From Stenotrophomonas maltophilia (lineage in GTDB: Bacteria; Pseudomonadota; Gammaproteobacteria; Xanthomonadales; Xanthomonadaceae), in NCBI RefSeq assembly GCF_003205835.1, contig NZ_CP029773.1, forward strand, positions 2,946,501 through 3,010,500: a stretch of 64,000 bases of DNA, read 5' to 3'. The number at the start of each line of letters is the position of its first letter. Position 1 is the first letter of the stretch. The notes under the pieces were generated by a model that was given only the letters and a program-made list of their open reading frames with translations, was not told where the DNA came from and did not search any database. Below are positions 52,875-60,776 of the stretch, one piece after another. Made by a program: the position numbers and the translations under genes.

Positions 52875-54398
52875 TCAGGCGGCCATCCCGAACCAGCGCT
52901 GCAACGCCTGGGGCAGCCCCGCCTGATCACCGCCCGCGTCGCAGGCCCAGGCGACGATGCCATCCGGGCGGACAAGAACCGCGCCCAGCCCCAGCACGCC
53001 CTCCTGCTCCGACATGATGCAGGGAGGGCGTTGCGGCAAGCATTCAACAGCCTGCAGCAACGGAGCCCCTGCCTCGAACACCAGCAGCGCGCCCTGCCCT
53101 GCCCTCAGCACCTCCCCTGGGCGGCGGCCATCGGCCAGCAGGACGTCCGGCGCGCTGCGACCGACCAACGGATGGCCATCGCCCAGATCGAGCTGCTGGG
53201 CAACGCCCCAGACCCGTTCGGCCAGATAGGTCGCACCATCACGGGTGTCGGCCAGATCGGCCATCACCGTCGCCAGCGCGCGCGCGCCAGTCCCCGGGCG
53301 CATCAGCGCAACCTGCGCGCGTGACCAGTCCAGCACCCTGGCGCCGATCGGATGGCGTTCGGCCTGATAACTGTCCAGCAGTGCCTCATCAGCATCACCC
53401 CGCACCACGGCGGCCAGCTTCCAGCCGAGGTTCATTGCGTCACCGATACCGAGGTTCAACCCCTGCCCGCCCAAGGGCGAGTGCATGTGCGCGGCGTCAC
53501 CGGCCAACAGCACGCGGCCGTTGCGATAGGCCGTGGCCTGGCGTGCGGCATCGGTCCAGGTGGTGGCCAGATGCAGCGCGGTGATCGTTGCATCGCGGCC
53601 GGAGACCCGACGCAGCAACGCCTGCGCGGCATCCTGGTCGAGCACGGTCCGATGACCAGCACCACCGTCGAAATCGGCCAGCGCCAGCACATCCGGTGGA
53701 TTGAAATTGCACATGCCGTGCGCGGTGTACTGGCGCCCCGGCGTGAGCACCGACGGATCTGCCAGCTCGACCCGCAGCGAATGGCCGGTGAACTCCGGCT
53801 CGGTGCCAGCGAAGCTGAAGCCCGACTGCTTGCGCACGGTGCTGCGGGCACCATCGCAACCGACCAGCCAGCGGCCGTATACCCTGCCGCGTCCGGTCTG
53901 CACCGCAACCTGCGCCTCCTCCGCTGTCACCGCCTGCACTGCACAACCGCGGTCGATGCGTACGCCCAACCCGCTTGCCCGCTCGGCCAACACCGCCTCC
54001 AGCGCCTGCAGCTCAATCGCCATCTGCACCCCCACCGGCGTTGGCAGTCGCCAGCGCCAACGCTCGATGTCCACGTTGTCCAGCGCGAACGGGATGCCAG
54101 CGAAATGGCCACCCAGCGGCCGCGGCTGCGCCAGCCAGTGAGCCGTGCCGGGCGGCGGTGCGCCCTTGTCCGGTTTCAGCACCTGGCTGGCGGCGACCGC
54201 GTCCAGCAGACCGCGCCGGTCCAGCGCTTCCAGCGTGGGCGCGTTCAAACCGCGCAGTCCAAAGGGCAGCCGCTTCAGCGGTGATTCGGGCACCTCGGCC
54301 TGCTCCAGCACCGCGACCGAACACCCAGCCAGGGCCAGTTCGCAGGACAGGAACAGACCGACCGGGCCAGCGCCGGCAATCACGACGTCGTACACCAT
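52875..54398 (-). CDS. Class A FAD-dependent monooxygenase
   Basis: 507 aa. FAD-binding VVIAGAGPVGLFLSCELALAG (GxGxxG at 9-14), the DG motif LVGCDGARSTVRKQSG, and the GD motif RVLLAGDAAHMHSPLGGQGLNLGIGDAMNLGWKL. The C-terminal ~110 residues are a thioredoxin-like domain as in phenol- or rifampicin-type hydroxylases (PF01494 plus tail). It hydroxylates an aromatic substrate with NAD(P)H and O2; substrate unknown. AAGGA precedes the ATG at 54398. The TetR gene is divergent 82 bases away with a palindromic operator between, so it is probably repressed by that regulator and induced by substrate. Confidence 0.9.
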   Translation of the reverse strand: MVYDVVIAGAGPVGLFLSCELALAGCSVAVLEQAEVPESPLKRLPFGLRGLNAPTLEALDRRGLLDAVAASQVLKPDKGAPPPGTAHWLAQPRPLGGHFAGIPFALDNVDIERWRWRLPTPVGVQMAIELQALEAVLAERASGLGVRIDRGCAVQAVTAEEAQVAVQTGRGRVYGRWLVGCDGARSTVRKQSGFSFAGTEPEFTGHSLRVELADPSVLTPGRQYTAHGMCNFNPPDVLALADFDGGAGHRTVLDQDAAQALLRRVSGRDATITALHLATTWTDAARQATAYRNGRVLLAGDAAHMHSPLGGQGLNLGIGDAMNLGWKLAAVVRGDADEALLDSYQAERHPIGARVLDWSRAQVALMRPGTGARALATVMADLADTRDGATYLAERVWGVAQQLDLGDGHPLVGRSAPDVLLADGRRPGEVLRAGQGALLVFEAGAPLLQAVECLPQRPPCIMSEQEGVLGLGAVLVRPDGIVAWACDAGGDQAGLPQALQRWFGMAA

Positions 54399-54445
54399 GG
54401 GAATTCCTTGTGAGCACCGGGCCGGCGCTCTGTAGATTCGAATGT

Positions 54446-54458
54446 TACACTCGGTGTA
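54446..54458. promoter_or_regulatory. Probable TetR operator
   Basis: TACAC-TCG-GTGTA, a perfect 5+3+5 inverted repeat in the 82-base region between the divergent monooxygenase and TetR genes. Confidence 0.6.
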
Positions 54459-54480
54459 CGTTTCAACAAGTGAACCGCCC

Positions 54481-55125
54481 ATGACCCCGCCTCCGGGCCG
54501 CCGCGAGCAGCGCAAGGCCGAGACCCGCCAATTGATTTCGGACGTCGCCACCGAACTGATCATCCGGCACGGCTTCGAAGCCGTGTCCATGTCCGGGATT
54601 GCCGAGGCCGCCGGGGTCTCGCGCAAGACGGTCTTCAACTATTTCGCCAGCAAGGAGGACCTGGTGTTCGACCGCGACGAGGAAGCGCGGGCGCTGCTGC
54701 GCGAGGGCATGGCGGCGCGCAGCGGCCTGACTCCACTGGCCGCCTTCCAGTCACTTGTCCGCGAACTGCTGGACCGTGGCCATCCCCTGCTGCGGATCAA
54801 TGCCGGCGCGGCCGCCTTCTGGGCCACCGTGGCCGGCAGCCCGGTGCTGGTCGCGCATGCACGCCGATTGCAGGCCCAGCTGACCGATGACCTCGCACAG
54901 TTGATGGCGGTCTCCGCAGGCCGGGACACCAATGACGCAGAAGCCCGACTGGCCGCGGCCATGCTGATGGCATCAATGGTGGCCGCCTATGAGAAGGGAC
55001 TGGCCAGCCAGCTGCAGGGCGAGGATCCGCGCGAGGCCATGGTGCAGGTGATCGTGCGTGGTGCCACCGGCGTGCTGGCGGCCCTCGCCGGCACCCCCTA
55101 CACGGACCCGCACGCACGTCCATAG
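54481..55125 (+). CDS. TetR-family transcriptional regulator
   Basis: 214 aa. N-terminal HTH: RQLISDVATELIIRHGFEAVSMSGIAEAAGVSRKTVFNYFASKEDLVF, an ideal TetR domain (about 14-60). The C-terminal ligand domain is helical (FQSLVRELLDRGHPLLRINAGAAAFWATVAG). The ATG at 54481 is preferred; an ATG at 54442 would place the operator within the coding region. It probably represses the divergent monooxygenase and itself. Confidence 0.9.
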   Translation: MTPPPGRREQRKAETRQLISDVATELIIRHGFEAVSMSGIAEAAGVSRKTVFNYFASKEDLVFDRDEEARALLREGMAARSGLTPLAAFQSLVRELLDRGHPLLRINAGAAAFWATVAGSPVLVAHARRLQAQLTDDLAQLMAVSAGRDTNDAEARLAAAMLMASMVAAYEKGLASQLQGEDPREAMVQVIVRGATGVLAALAGTPYTDPHARP

Positions 55126-55154
55126 CGCATGCGGGGGATAGGTCACGAAGTGTT

Positions 55155-55173
55155 GCAAATGCTAATCTTTCTC
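55155..55173 (+). promoter_or_regulatory. Fur box
   Basis: GCAAATGCTAATCTTTCTC matches the 19-bp Fur consensus GATAATGATAATCATTATC at 14 positions. It ends 10 bases before the receptor start, so Fur would block initiation directly. Confidence 0.75.
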
Positions 55174-55183
55174 ATTTGCAGCC

Positions 55184-57340
55184 ATGCCAACTCCCACCAT
55201 GCCCCGTCCGACAGCCTTGCAGCGCGCCCTGTGCCTTGTGTTGACCCTGCCCCTGGCCCCGCTCGCGCAGGCCGCCGAGCCCCAGACTGCCGCCCCCAGG
55301 GACCTGGACAAAGTGGAGGTCCGCGGCCGCGCCCAGACGCTGTACCGGGTGGACGATGCGGCGGTCGGCACCCGCACCGATACACCACTCGAGCAGGTTC
55401 CACAGTCGATCCAGGTGATCCCGCGCGAGCTGATCGACGACCAGGCCGCGCGCCAGGTGACCGACCTGTACCGCAGCATCAGCGGCATCAGCTTCTTCAG
55501 CTATGCCGGGGTGACCCTGCGCGGATTCCGCCAGGAGAACGTGCTCTATGACGGCCTGCGCGGTGACCCGTATGCCGGCTTTTCGGTGCCGCAGCTGTTC
55601 AACATCGAGCGCGTGGAAGTACTGAAGGGTCCGGCCGGTGCCTTGTATGGCGGCGGCGATGCCGGGGGTGTCATCAACTATGTGACCCGCAAGCCCAGGG
55701 CCACCGCCGAACGGCGCATTGAAGTGCAGCTGGGCAACAAGAACTTCCGTGCCGGCTCGATCGAAGGAACCGGCCCGCTGAACACCGCCGGCACCGTTCG
55801 CTACCGTGCCGGCCTGTATGCCGACGGCGAACAGGGCCTGCGCTGGAATGCCGACAGCGAGAGCGTGATCGGCGATGCCTCTCTGGCCTTCGACATCGGC
55901 CGGACCGGCGAGCTGGTGCTGCAGTTCACCAACATCACCCAGGACCTGGGCGGCAACCGCCTGCGCGGCGTGCCGGTGAACGATGCAGGCACCTTCCTCA
56001 CCGATCGCCGCTGGAACCACAACGAGGCCAGCGACTTTCTCGACATGCGGGCCAAGGTGGCGCTGGCACAGTATCGCTTCGCGCCACGCGACACCCTGGA
56101 CGTGGATTTCGCCGCCCGCTGGTTCAGCAACAACGAACACCAGATGTACCACGAGCCGATGGGACTGATCGATCGTGACCGCGATGGTGTGGCCGAGTGG
56201 ATGACGCGCCAGCTGCGCAACCAGATCCGCGACAACGAGGCGTTCACCGCCAACGCCAATGCGGTCTGGAGGATCAACACCGGCGCGGTCGAGCACAAGG
56301 TGCTGTTTGGCGCCGATGTGTACCAACTGGATGCGGATTTCACTGCGCAGACCGCCAACAGCGCCGACCTTGCGCGCGGCGCCGGGCCGGTACGCGGCAT
56401 CGATCTGTTCCACCCGGTCTATGGGGCCAGCACCTGGCATGACTACAACCTGGGCGCCCTGCCCTGGCGCAGCACCTCCACCCGCAGCACGCGCCACGGT
56501 GCCTACCTGCAGGACGAACTGGCGCTGACCGCACGCTGGCATGTGCTGGCCGGGTTGCGCTGGGATGGCTTCAAGGACGACGACCGCATTGGCCGCAGCA
56601 GTGTCGATGGCAGCGACCTCAGCTGGCGCCTGGGCAGCACGTTCACCGTCCGCGACGGCTTGAACATCTACGCCAACGTGGCCAGCGGTTTCGTGCCGCA
56701 AAGCGCGGCCAACCAGAATCCCGCTGCCGGCGGCCCGTTCGATGCCGAGCGCAGCAAGCAGTGGGAGGTCGGGATGAAATCCCTGTTGGCCGATCGCGTG
56801 ACCTTGAACATGGCGGCGTACCGCATCGACCGCAGCAACATCGTGCAGGCCACCGGTGAAGTAATGGGCGGGGTGAACCAGCTGGCCGCGCTTGGGCTGG
56901 TGCGCAGCACCGGCATGGAACTGGACCTGCTGGCCGATGTCACCGAGCGCTGGGTGGTGAACCTGACCTACGCCTACAACGACGCACGGGTGAAGGACGC
57001 CGGCCCGAACGGCATCACCAATGCCTCCGGTGGCCGCTTCGCCAATGCACCGCACAACAAGCTGGGGTTGTGGACCCGCTACGACCTGCCGGCGATCAAC
57101 TCCGCCATCGGCTTTGGCGCCGATCATGTGGACGAACGCGTGAGCCTGGATGGACAGACGTTGAAGGCCCATACCGTGTTCGACATGAGCTGGAAGACCA
57201 CGTGGAAGCAGTGGCAGTTCCAGGCCAACGTCAAGAACCTGTTCGACAAGGTGTATGCCGCCAGCGGCTTCATCGAGCGCAACGGGCACTTCCCGGGTGA
57301 ACCGCGGCGGGTGTACGTGCAGGCGGCCTACGGCTTCTGA
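55184..57340 (+). CDS. TonB-dependent siderophore receptor
   Basis: 718 aa. Signal peptide (ALQRALCLVLTLPLAPLAQAA), TonB-box-like DLDKVEVRGRA, plug domain (PQSIQVIPRELIDDQAARQVTDLYRSISG, NIERVEVLKGPAGALYGGGDAGGVINYVTRKP) and a 22-strand barrel ending VYVQAAYGF with terminal Phe. The QSI-V-P opening and NIERVEVLKGP put it in the siderophore (FhuE/FoxA/FpvA-like) group. No N-terminal signalling domain, so no ECF-sigma control from it. A Fur box lies at the start. No biosynthesis genes are adjacent, so it may take up foreign siderophores. The first ATG is used; a second at 55199 is possible. Confidence 0.93.
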   Translation: MPTPTMPRPTALQRALCLVLTLPLAPLAQAAEPQTAAPRDLDKVEVRGRAQTLYRVDDAAVGTRTDTPLEQVPQSIQVIPRELIDDQAARQVTDLYRSISGISFFSYAGVTLRGFRQENVLYDGLRGDPYAGFSVPQLFNIERVEVLKGPAGALYGGGDAGGVINYVTRKPRATAERRIEVQLGNKNFRAGSIEGTGPLNTAGTVRYRAGLYADGEQGLRWNADSESVIGDASLAFDIGRTGELVLQFTNITQDLGGNRLRGVPVNDAGTFLTDRRWNHNEASDFLDMRAKVALAQYRFAPRDTLDVDFAARWFSNNEHQMYHEPMGLIDRDRDGVAEWMTRQLRNQIRDNEAFTANANAVWRINTGAVEHKVLFGADVYQLDADFTAQTANSADLARGAGPVRGIDLFHPVYGASTWHDYNLGALPWRSTSTRSTRHGAYLQDELALTARWHVLAGLRWDGFKDDDRIGRSSVDGSDLSWRLGSTFTVRDGLNIYANVASGFVPQSAANQNPAAGGPFDAERSKQWEVGMKSLLADRVTLNMAAYRIDRSNIVQATGEVMGGVNQLAALGLVRSTGMELDLLADVTERWVVNLTYAYNDARVKDAGPNGITNASGGRFANAPHNKLGLWTRYDLPAINSAIGFGADHVDERVSLDGQTLKAHTVFDMSWKTTWKQWQFQANVKNLFDKVYAASGFIERNGHFPGEPRRVYVQAAYGF

Positions 57341-57394
57341 GGCCGTGCCGCAGGGAGCAGCGGGGGAAGTGGCCACCCACTTCCCCTGCCAGCG

Positions 57395-57676
57395 TCAGTG
57401 CGAGCAGGACACCAGCATCGAGCGGGTGGCCATCTGGGTGGAGGTGAACCCATTCTTGTTCGCCACGGCAATGGTGTTGCCGTCGTCGCCATCCTTGCTG
57501 AAGACCACATAGCCTCCTGGGCACATCTGACCAGCCTTTTCGTAGCAGCCATTCCAGGAACCGGAACCGCTGCAGTCAATGGAAACGCCACGGCGTCCAT
57601 CGGGGGAGACGGTCATCCTGGCGGTGGTGCAGCCGCCCAGCGCGGCAACGAACAGCAGCGGGACAAACAACTTCAT
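57395..57676 (-). CDS. Small lipoprotein (YecR-like)
   Basis: 93 aa. Lipoprotein signal LFVPLLFVAALGGC (lipobox LGGC, Cys16). The mature part has SIDCSGSGSWNGCYEKAGQMCPGGYVVFSKDG, a GxxC-x3-A-x3-CP-x-GY arrangement seen in small Gram-negative lipoproteins such as YecR. It ends MLVSCSH. Function unknown. The ATG at 57676 sits two codons into the longer frame and gives a proper signal. Convergent with the siderophore receptor gene, 54 bases apart. Confidence 0.82.
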   Translation of the reverse strand: MKLFVPLLFVAALGGCTTARMTVSPDGRRGVSIDCSGSGSWNGCYEKAGQMCPGGYVVFSKDGDDGNTIAVANKNGFTSTQMATRSMLVSCSH

Positions 57677-57792
57677 GGACACTTCAAGGCCTTGGGATCA
57701 GCGAACGGGCGCCAAGGCTGGCGTGCCCGGATTGCGCGAACCTTGCGCCAAGCGGCCTGTGGTGTCACCGGATGCCCCTGAAGGCACGCCAT

Positions 57793-57816
57793 GTTCACGC
57801 AATGTTCCTGTAATAC
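57793..57816 (+). promoter_or_regulatory. Candidate MacR (OmpR-type) box upstream of macR
   Basis: Two 11-bp direct half-sites, TTCACGCAATG (57794-57804) and TTCCTGTAATA (57805-57815), 7 of 11 identical and exactly one helical turn apart, the geometry of OmpR/PhoB regulators. A -10-like TAATAC overlaps its end. Related single half-sites occur at 59962, 60659 and 63956. Confidence 0.55.
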
Positions 57817-57873
57817 GGTGCCGGCCCGTGCCGAAGCCGGCCTTGCGCCCCCGTTCCCGACCCACTCCCGCCG

Positions 57874-58548
57874 ATGCACATCCTGCTGATCGAAGACGAA
57901 TCCGAACTGGCCGCTACCTTGAAGTCCGCCCTGCAGCGCGAGCGCTACGTGGTGGACCTGGCCAGCACCCTGGCGATGGCTCGCGAAGCAGCGCTGCTCG
58001 GATCGCACGACCTGGTGTTGCTGGACCGCACCCTACCCGACGGTGACGGGCTGGGATTGATTTCACTGTTGCGTGAGCGCAACCCCGGGGTACCGATCAT
58101 CGTGCTCAGCGCGCTGGGGCAGTTACCGGACCGCATCGCCGGCCTGGATGAAGGGGCCGACGACTACCTGGCCAAACCCTTCGCACTGGAAGAACTGTTC
58201 GCGCGGATCCGTGCAGCCGGGCGCCGGCCGAGCGGCATGCAGGTAGAGCCGGTGAGCATCGGCCGGCTGCTGTTCGACCCCGCTTCGGGCGAGGCCAGCG
58301 TGGGCGGACAGCGGCTGGAGCTTCCGCGCCGCGAGATCCGCGTGTTGGCGGTCCTCGCCCGCCGACTGGGCCGCACCGTGCTGCGCGAGTCCATTGAAAT
58401 GGCGGTGTACGGCTTCGACGACGGCATCCATTCCAATACGCTGGACTCGCATGTCTCACGCTTGCGGCGCAAACTGGCCGACGCGGATGCGAGGGTGGAA
58501 ATCCATGCCATCCGGGGTGTCGGCTATCTGATGCGGGAAACGAAGTAA
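57874..58548 (+). CDS. macR: OmpR-family response regulator (MacR-like)
   Basis: 224 aa. Receiver: IEDESEL, phosphoacceptor Asp51 in LVLLDRTLPDGDG, VLSALG, and Lys in DYLAKPF. C-terminal winged helix with LELPRREIRVLAVLARRLG, RESIEMAVYGFDDGIHSNTLDSHVSRLRRKL and AIRGVGYLM, the QseB/PmrA subgroup. It is followed by its histidine kinase with a one-base overlap (TAATG). The name rests on position before macAB, as described for S. maltophilia macRS; functional control of macAB by it is not shown by sequence. Confidence 0.9.
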   Translation: MHILLIEDESELAATLKSALQRERYVVDLASTLAMAREAALLGSHDLVLLDRTLPDGDGLGLISLLRERNPGVPIIVLSALGQLPDRIAGLDEGADDYLAKPFALEELFARIRAAGRRPSGMQVEPVSIGRLLFDPASGEASVGGQRLELPRREIRVLAVLARRLGRTVLRESIEMAVYGFDDGIHSNTLDSHVSRLRRKLADADARVEIHAIRGVGYLMRETK

Positions 58549-59897
58549 TGGCGCTTCGACCCTCACTGAAGCGCCCGCTGATCGTCAAAACGCTGATCTA
58601 CCAGCTGCTCGCACTGCTGGTGGCGTTCTTCGCGCTGCTGATGGTGCTGGTGCGTGTCGACAGCGGCGGCTACTACACCATCCAGACCTTCGCCCCGGTA
58701 GCGGCAGAGGCCGTTCACCGCGACAGCAAGGGCGAACTGTATGTGGAACACACACCGGAGCTGGACGAACTGCTGAAGATCGTCCCCGGCGCGTGGTTCA
58801 TCGCCGAGGATGAACATGGGCACCATGTGACCTTCGGCGACGTTCCGCCTGCCTATGCCTCGCTGGTCGGCGCCCTCAACGGCATTCCCTACGGCGACCT
58901 GCGCGGACGCGGCCGCAACGATGGCCTGGCCACGGTGATACGCCAGCACAGCGGCCCGGCCGGCAAGCTGACCATCATGGCGCATGGCGAAACCGATACG
59001 CTGACCTGGCAGATGGCGTTGGCTGCACACATCATCACCCTGCCGATCTTCCTGCTGCTGGGCCTGGCCACCATCATCCTGACCCCGATCATCGTGCGTC
59101 GCGCTCTGGCCGGCGTGGAACGCATCGCGCAGGAAGCACGCAACATCTCCGCCAGCCGCCGCGGCATCCGCCTGACAGAGACCGCAGTGCCGGTAGAGAT
59201 CGCCCCCCTGGTGACCGCGGTGAACGAAGCGCTGGACCGCCTGGACGAAGAGCACGAACGGCAACGCCGCTTCATCGCCGCCGCCGCCCATGAACTGCGC
59301 ACGCCGATCGCCATCCTGCGCTTGAAGATCGATGCGACCGATGATTCCACCTCGCGCAGCCTGGCCGTGGAAGTCGCTCGGCTGGCAACGCTGGCCGAGC
59401 AGCTTCTCGACCTGCACCGCATGGAAGAGAATGGCCCGAAGGACTCCCTCAACCTGGCGCGCGTAGCCAAGCGGGTCGTCGCCGATCTGGCCCCCCTGCT
59501 GATCCAGTCCGACAAGACGGTCGCCCTGGCGGTGGAACCGAATTTCCCGGTACTGGGCGAGGCCGGCGCCATCGAACGTGTGCTCTCCAACCTGGTGCTG
59601 AATGCCGCCGAGCACGGTGGGCGCCACATCATCGTGCGCGTGCAGGGCAGCAGCCTTGAGGTGGAAGACGATGGCCCCGGCATTCCGGTCGACCAGCGCG
59701 AACGCGTGTTCGAACCCTTCCAGCGCCTGCGCCCCCGGCAGACAGGCGCCGGATTGGGCTTGAATCTGGTGCGGCAGGTGATGGACCGCCACGGCGGCCA
59801 CGTCACGATTCTGGATGCACCCGCTGGCGGTGCCCTGATCCGCGTCGAGTTCCCGCTGCATCCAGGCGTCACCGGTGCGCCGGCGCCGGCGCACTGA
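58548..59897 (+). CDS. macS: Sensor histidine kinase (MacS-like)
   Basis: 449 aa. Two membrane helices (about 12-36 and 156-182) flank a periplasmic sensor of about 120 residues with no recognised fold. A short HAMP-like linker follows, then HisKA with His248 in FIAAAAHELRTPIAIL, and an HATPase domain: N box VLSNLVLNAAEHG, G1 EDDGPGIP, F box FEPFQRL, G2 GAGLGLNLV. It senses an envelope signal and phosphorylates the response regulator encoded just upstream. The sensor has no Cys and is His-rich at DEHGHHVTFGD, which might bind a metal. Confidence 0.9.
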   Translation: MALRPSLKRPLIVKTLIYQLLALLVAFFALLMVLVRVDSGGYYTIQTFAPVAAEAVHRDSKGELYVEHTPELDELLKIVPGAWFIAEDEHGHHVTFGDVPPAYASLVGALNGIPYGDLRGRGRNDGLATVIRQHSGPAGKLTIMAHGETDTLTWQMALAAHIITLPIFLLLGLATIILTPIIVRRALAGVERIAQEARNISASRRGIRLTETAVPVEIAPLVTAVNEALDRLDEEHERQRRFIAAAAHELRTPIAILRLKIDATDDSTSRSLAVEVARLATLAEQLLDLHRMEENGPKDSLNLARVAKRVVADLAPLLIQSDKTVALAVEPNFPVLGEAGAIERVLSNLVLNAAEHGGRHIIVRVQGSSLEVEDDGPGIPVDQRERVFEPFQRLRPRQTGAGLGLNLVRQVMDRHGGHVTILDAPAGGALIRVEFPLHPGVTGAPAPAH

Positions 59898-60214
59898 ACG
59901 CCTCCCCCACGTGGATGACTCTCGGCTGTCCAGGCGCAGCGGCCGCGGTTGAGGCGCAAGGTTGCGGCAATGTTCGCTGCCCAGCATTCAGGTGAGTGGC
60001 ACCCCTGAGGGTGCTGCGTCCGGATCTGACAGGAAGCCTGCATGTGACCCAGGGAGCTCCTCCACCGTCCTCTTCCACGCGCACTGTGCCACCGCGGAAT
60101 TCGCCGGGCCTTACGTCTGCCGCATGGAATCGTCGCCCACGCTCTGGCCCCGCGCTCGGCCTGCAACATTGGCCACTGTGGCTGCGGACAGTTCCCGAAG
60201 TCGAGCGCACCGGC
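59898..60214. other. 317-base intergenic region after macS
   Basis: It holds a partial MacR-like half-site at 59962-59972 (TTGCGGCAATG) followed by TTCGCTGCCCA. No terminator or gene is clear. The frame running in from 59996 to the next gene is Pro/Arg-rich and not protein-like. Confidence 0.5.
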
Positions 60215-60637
60215 ATGCTGCTGCGGCTGTTCGGCGCATTGTTCCTGCTGCTGCCCGGCATTGCGCTGGTGGCTTCAACGTATCGGCACACGAGTGCAGC
60301 GGCGACCGCTGCCGTATTCCTGTTCGTCGCCGTGCATGCCGCCCTGCATGGACTGGCAGCATGGCGAGCGGCAACCTCACGCCCAACGCCACCGCTGCTG
60401 CGCGTTCTGGATGGTCATGCCGCCGGGGCAATGATTGCCAGTGCACTGCCGATCGCCATCGGTGCAGGCATGACGAAACTGCCGGTTGCAACGTTCTTCT
60501 GGTTGTTGGCCGGCGCGGCGAGTCAACTCTGCGGTGCACGGCTGGCAAGCCACCGCCTGCGCAATGCGCTGCTGGTTCTCGGTAGTGGCCTGCAGTTCAT
60601 CGCCGCAGCACTGCTCGCCCTTCCTGCCGCAAGCTGA
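60215..60637 (+). CDS. Small membrane protein within the mac cluster
   Basis: 140 aa from ATG 60215 (MLLRLFGALFLLLPGIALVAS). Four hydrophobic segments: 3-22, 30-50 (AATAAVFLFVAVHAALHGLAAW), 73-100 (AAGAMIASALPIAIGAGMTKLPVATFFWLLAG) and 115-138. No known family. The start lacks a clear ribosome site, and a few upstream codons (TVPEVERTG) look protein-like, so the true start may be earlier. Placed between macS and macA on the same strand, it may be a helper of the pump or merely carried along. Confidence 0.65.
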   Translation: MLLRLFGALFLLLPGIALVASTYRHTSAAATAAVFLFVAVHAALHGLAAWRAATSRPTPPLLRVLDGHAAGAMIASALPIAIGAGMTKLPVATFFWLLAGAASQLCGARLASHRLRNALLVLGSGLQFIAAALLALPAAS

Positions 60638-60657
60638 CACGACGATAGACCCGCAAG

Positions 60658-60728
60658 GTTCACGCAATCCAGCGCATCGAGACTCGACAGACCTCCACTT
60701 CTGCCACGACAGACGTGCACTTCTTCTG
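60658..60728 (+). promoter_or_regulatory. Putative regulatory region of macA
   Basis: Contains GTTCACGCAATCC (60658-60670), a MacR-like half-site, and two direct repeats CGACAGAC...CACTTCT starting at 60685 and 60707, 22 bases (two helical turns) apart. The arrangement suggests dimeric regulator binding upstream of the uORF and macA. Confidence 0.5.
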
Positions 60729-60743
60729 TCGCGAGGACTACCG

Positions 60744-60776
60744 ATGACCTGTCTCCCCTGGATGCTGCGCCGATGA
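60744..60776 (+). CDS. 10-codon leader ORF coupled to macA
   Basis: ATG ACC TGT CTC CCC TGG ATG CTG CGC CGA TGA encodes MTCLPWMLRR. It has the best ribosome site in this gap (GAGGA six bases upstream). Its TGA overlaps the macA ATG as ATGA, so ribosomes ending here can restart on macA, which lacks a clear site of its own. A translational attenuation or coupling leader is the obvious reading; a chance ORF is possible. Confidence 0.5.
   Translation: MTCLPWMLRR

Noticed and set aside
60111..60548. Minus-strand open frame opposite the small membrane protein
   Set aside because: No ribosome site and Arg/Ala-rich composition typical of antisense shadow frames.
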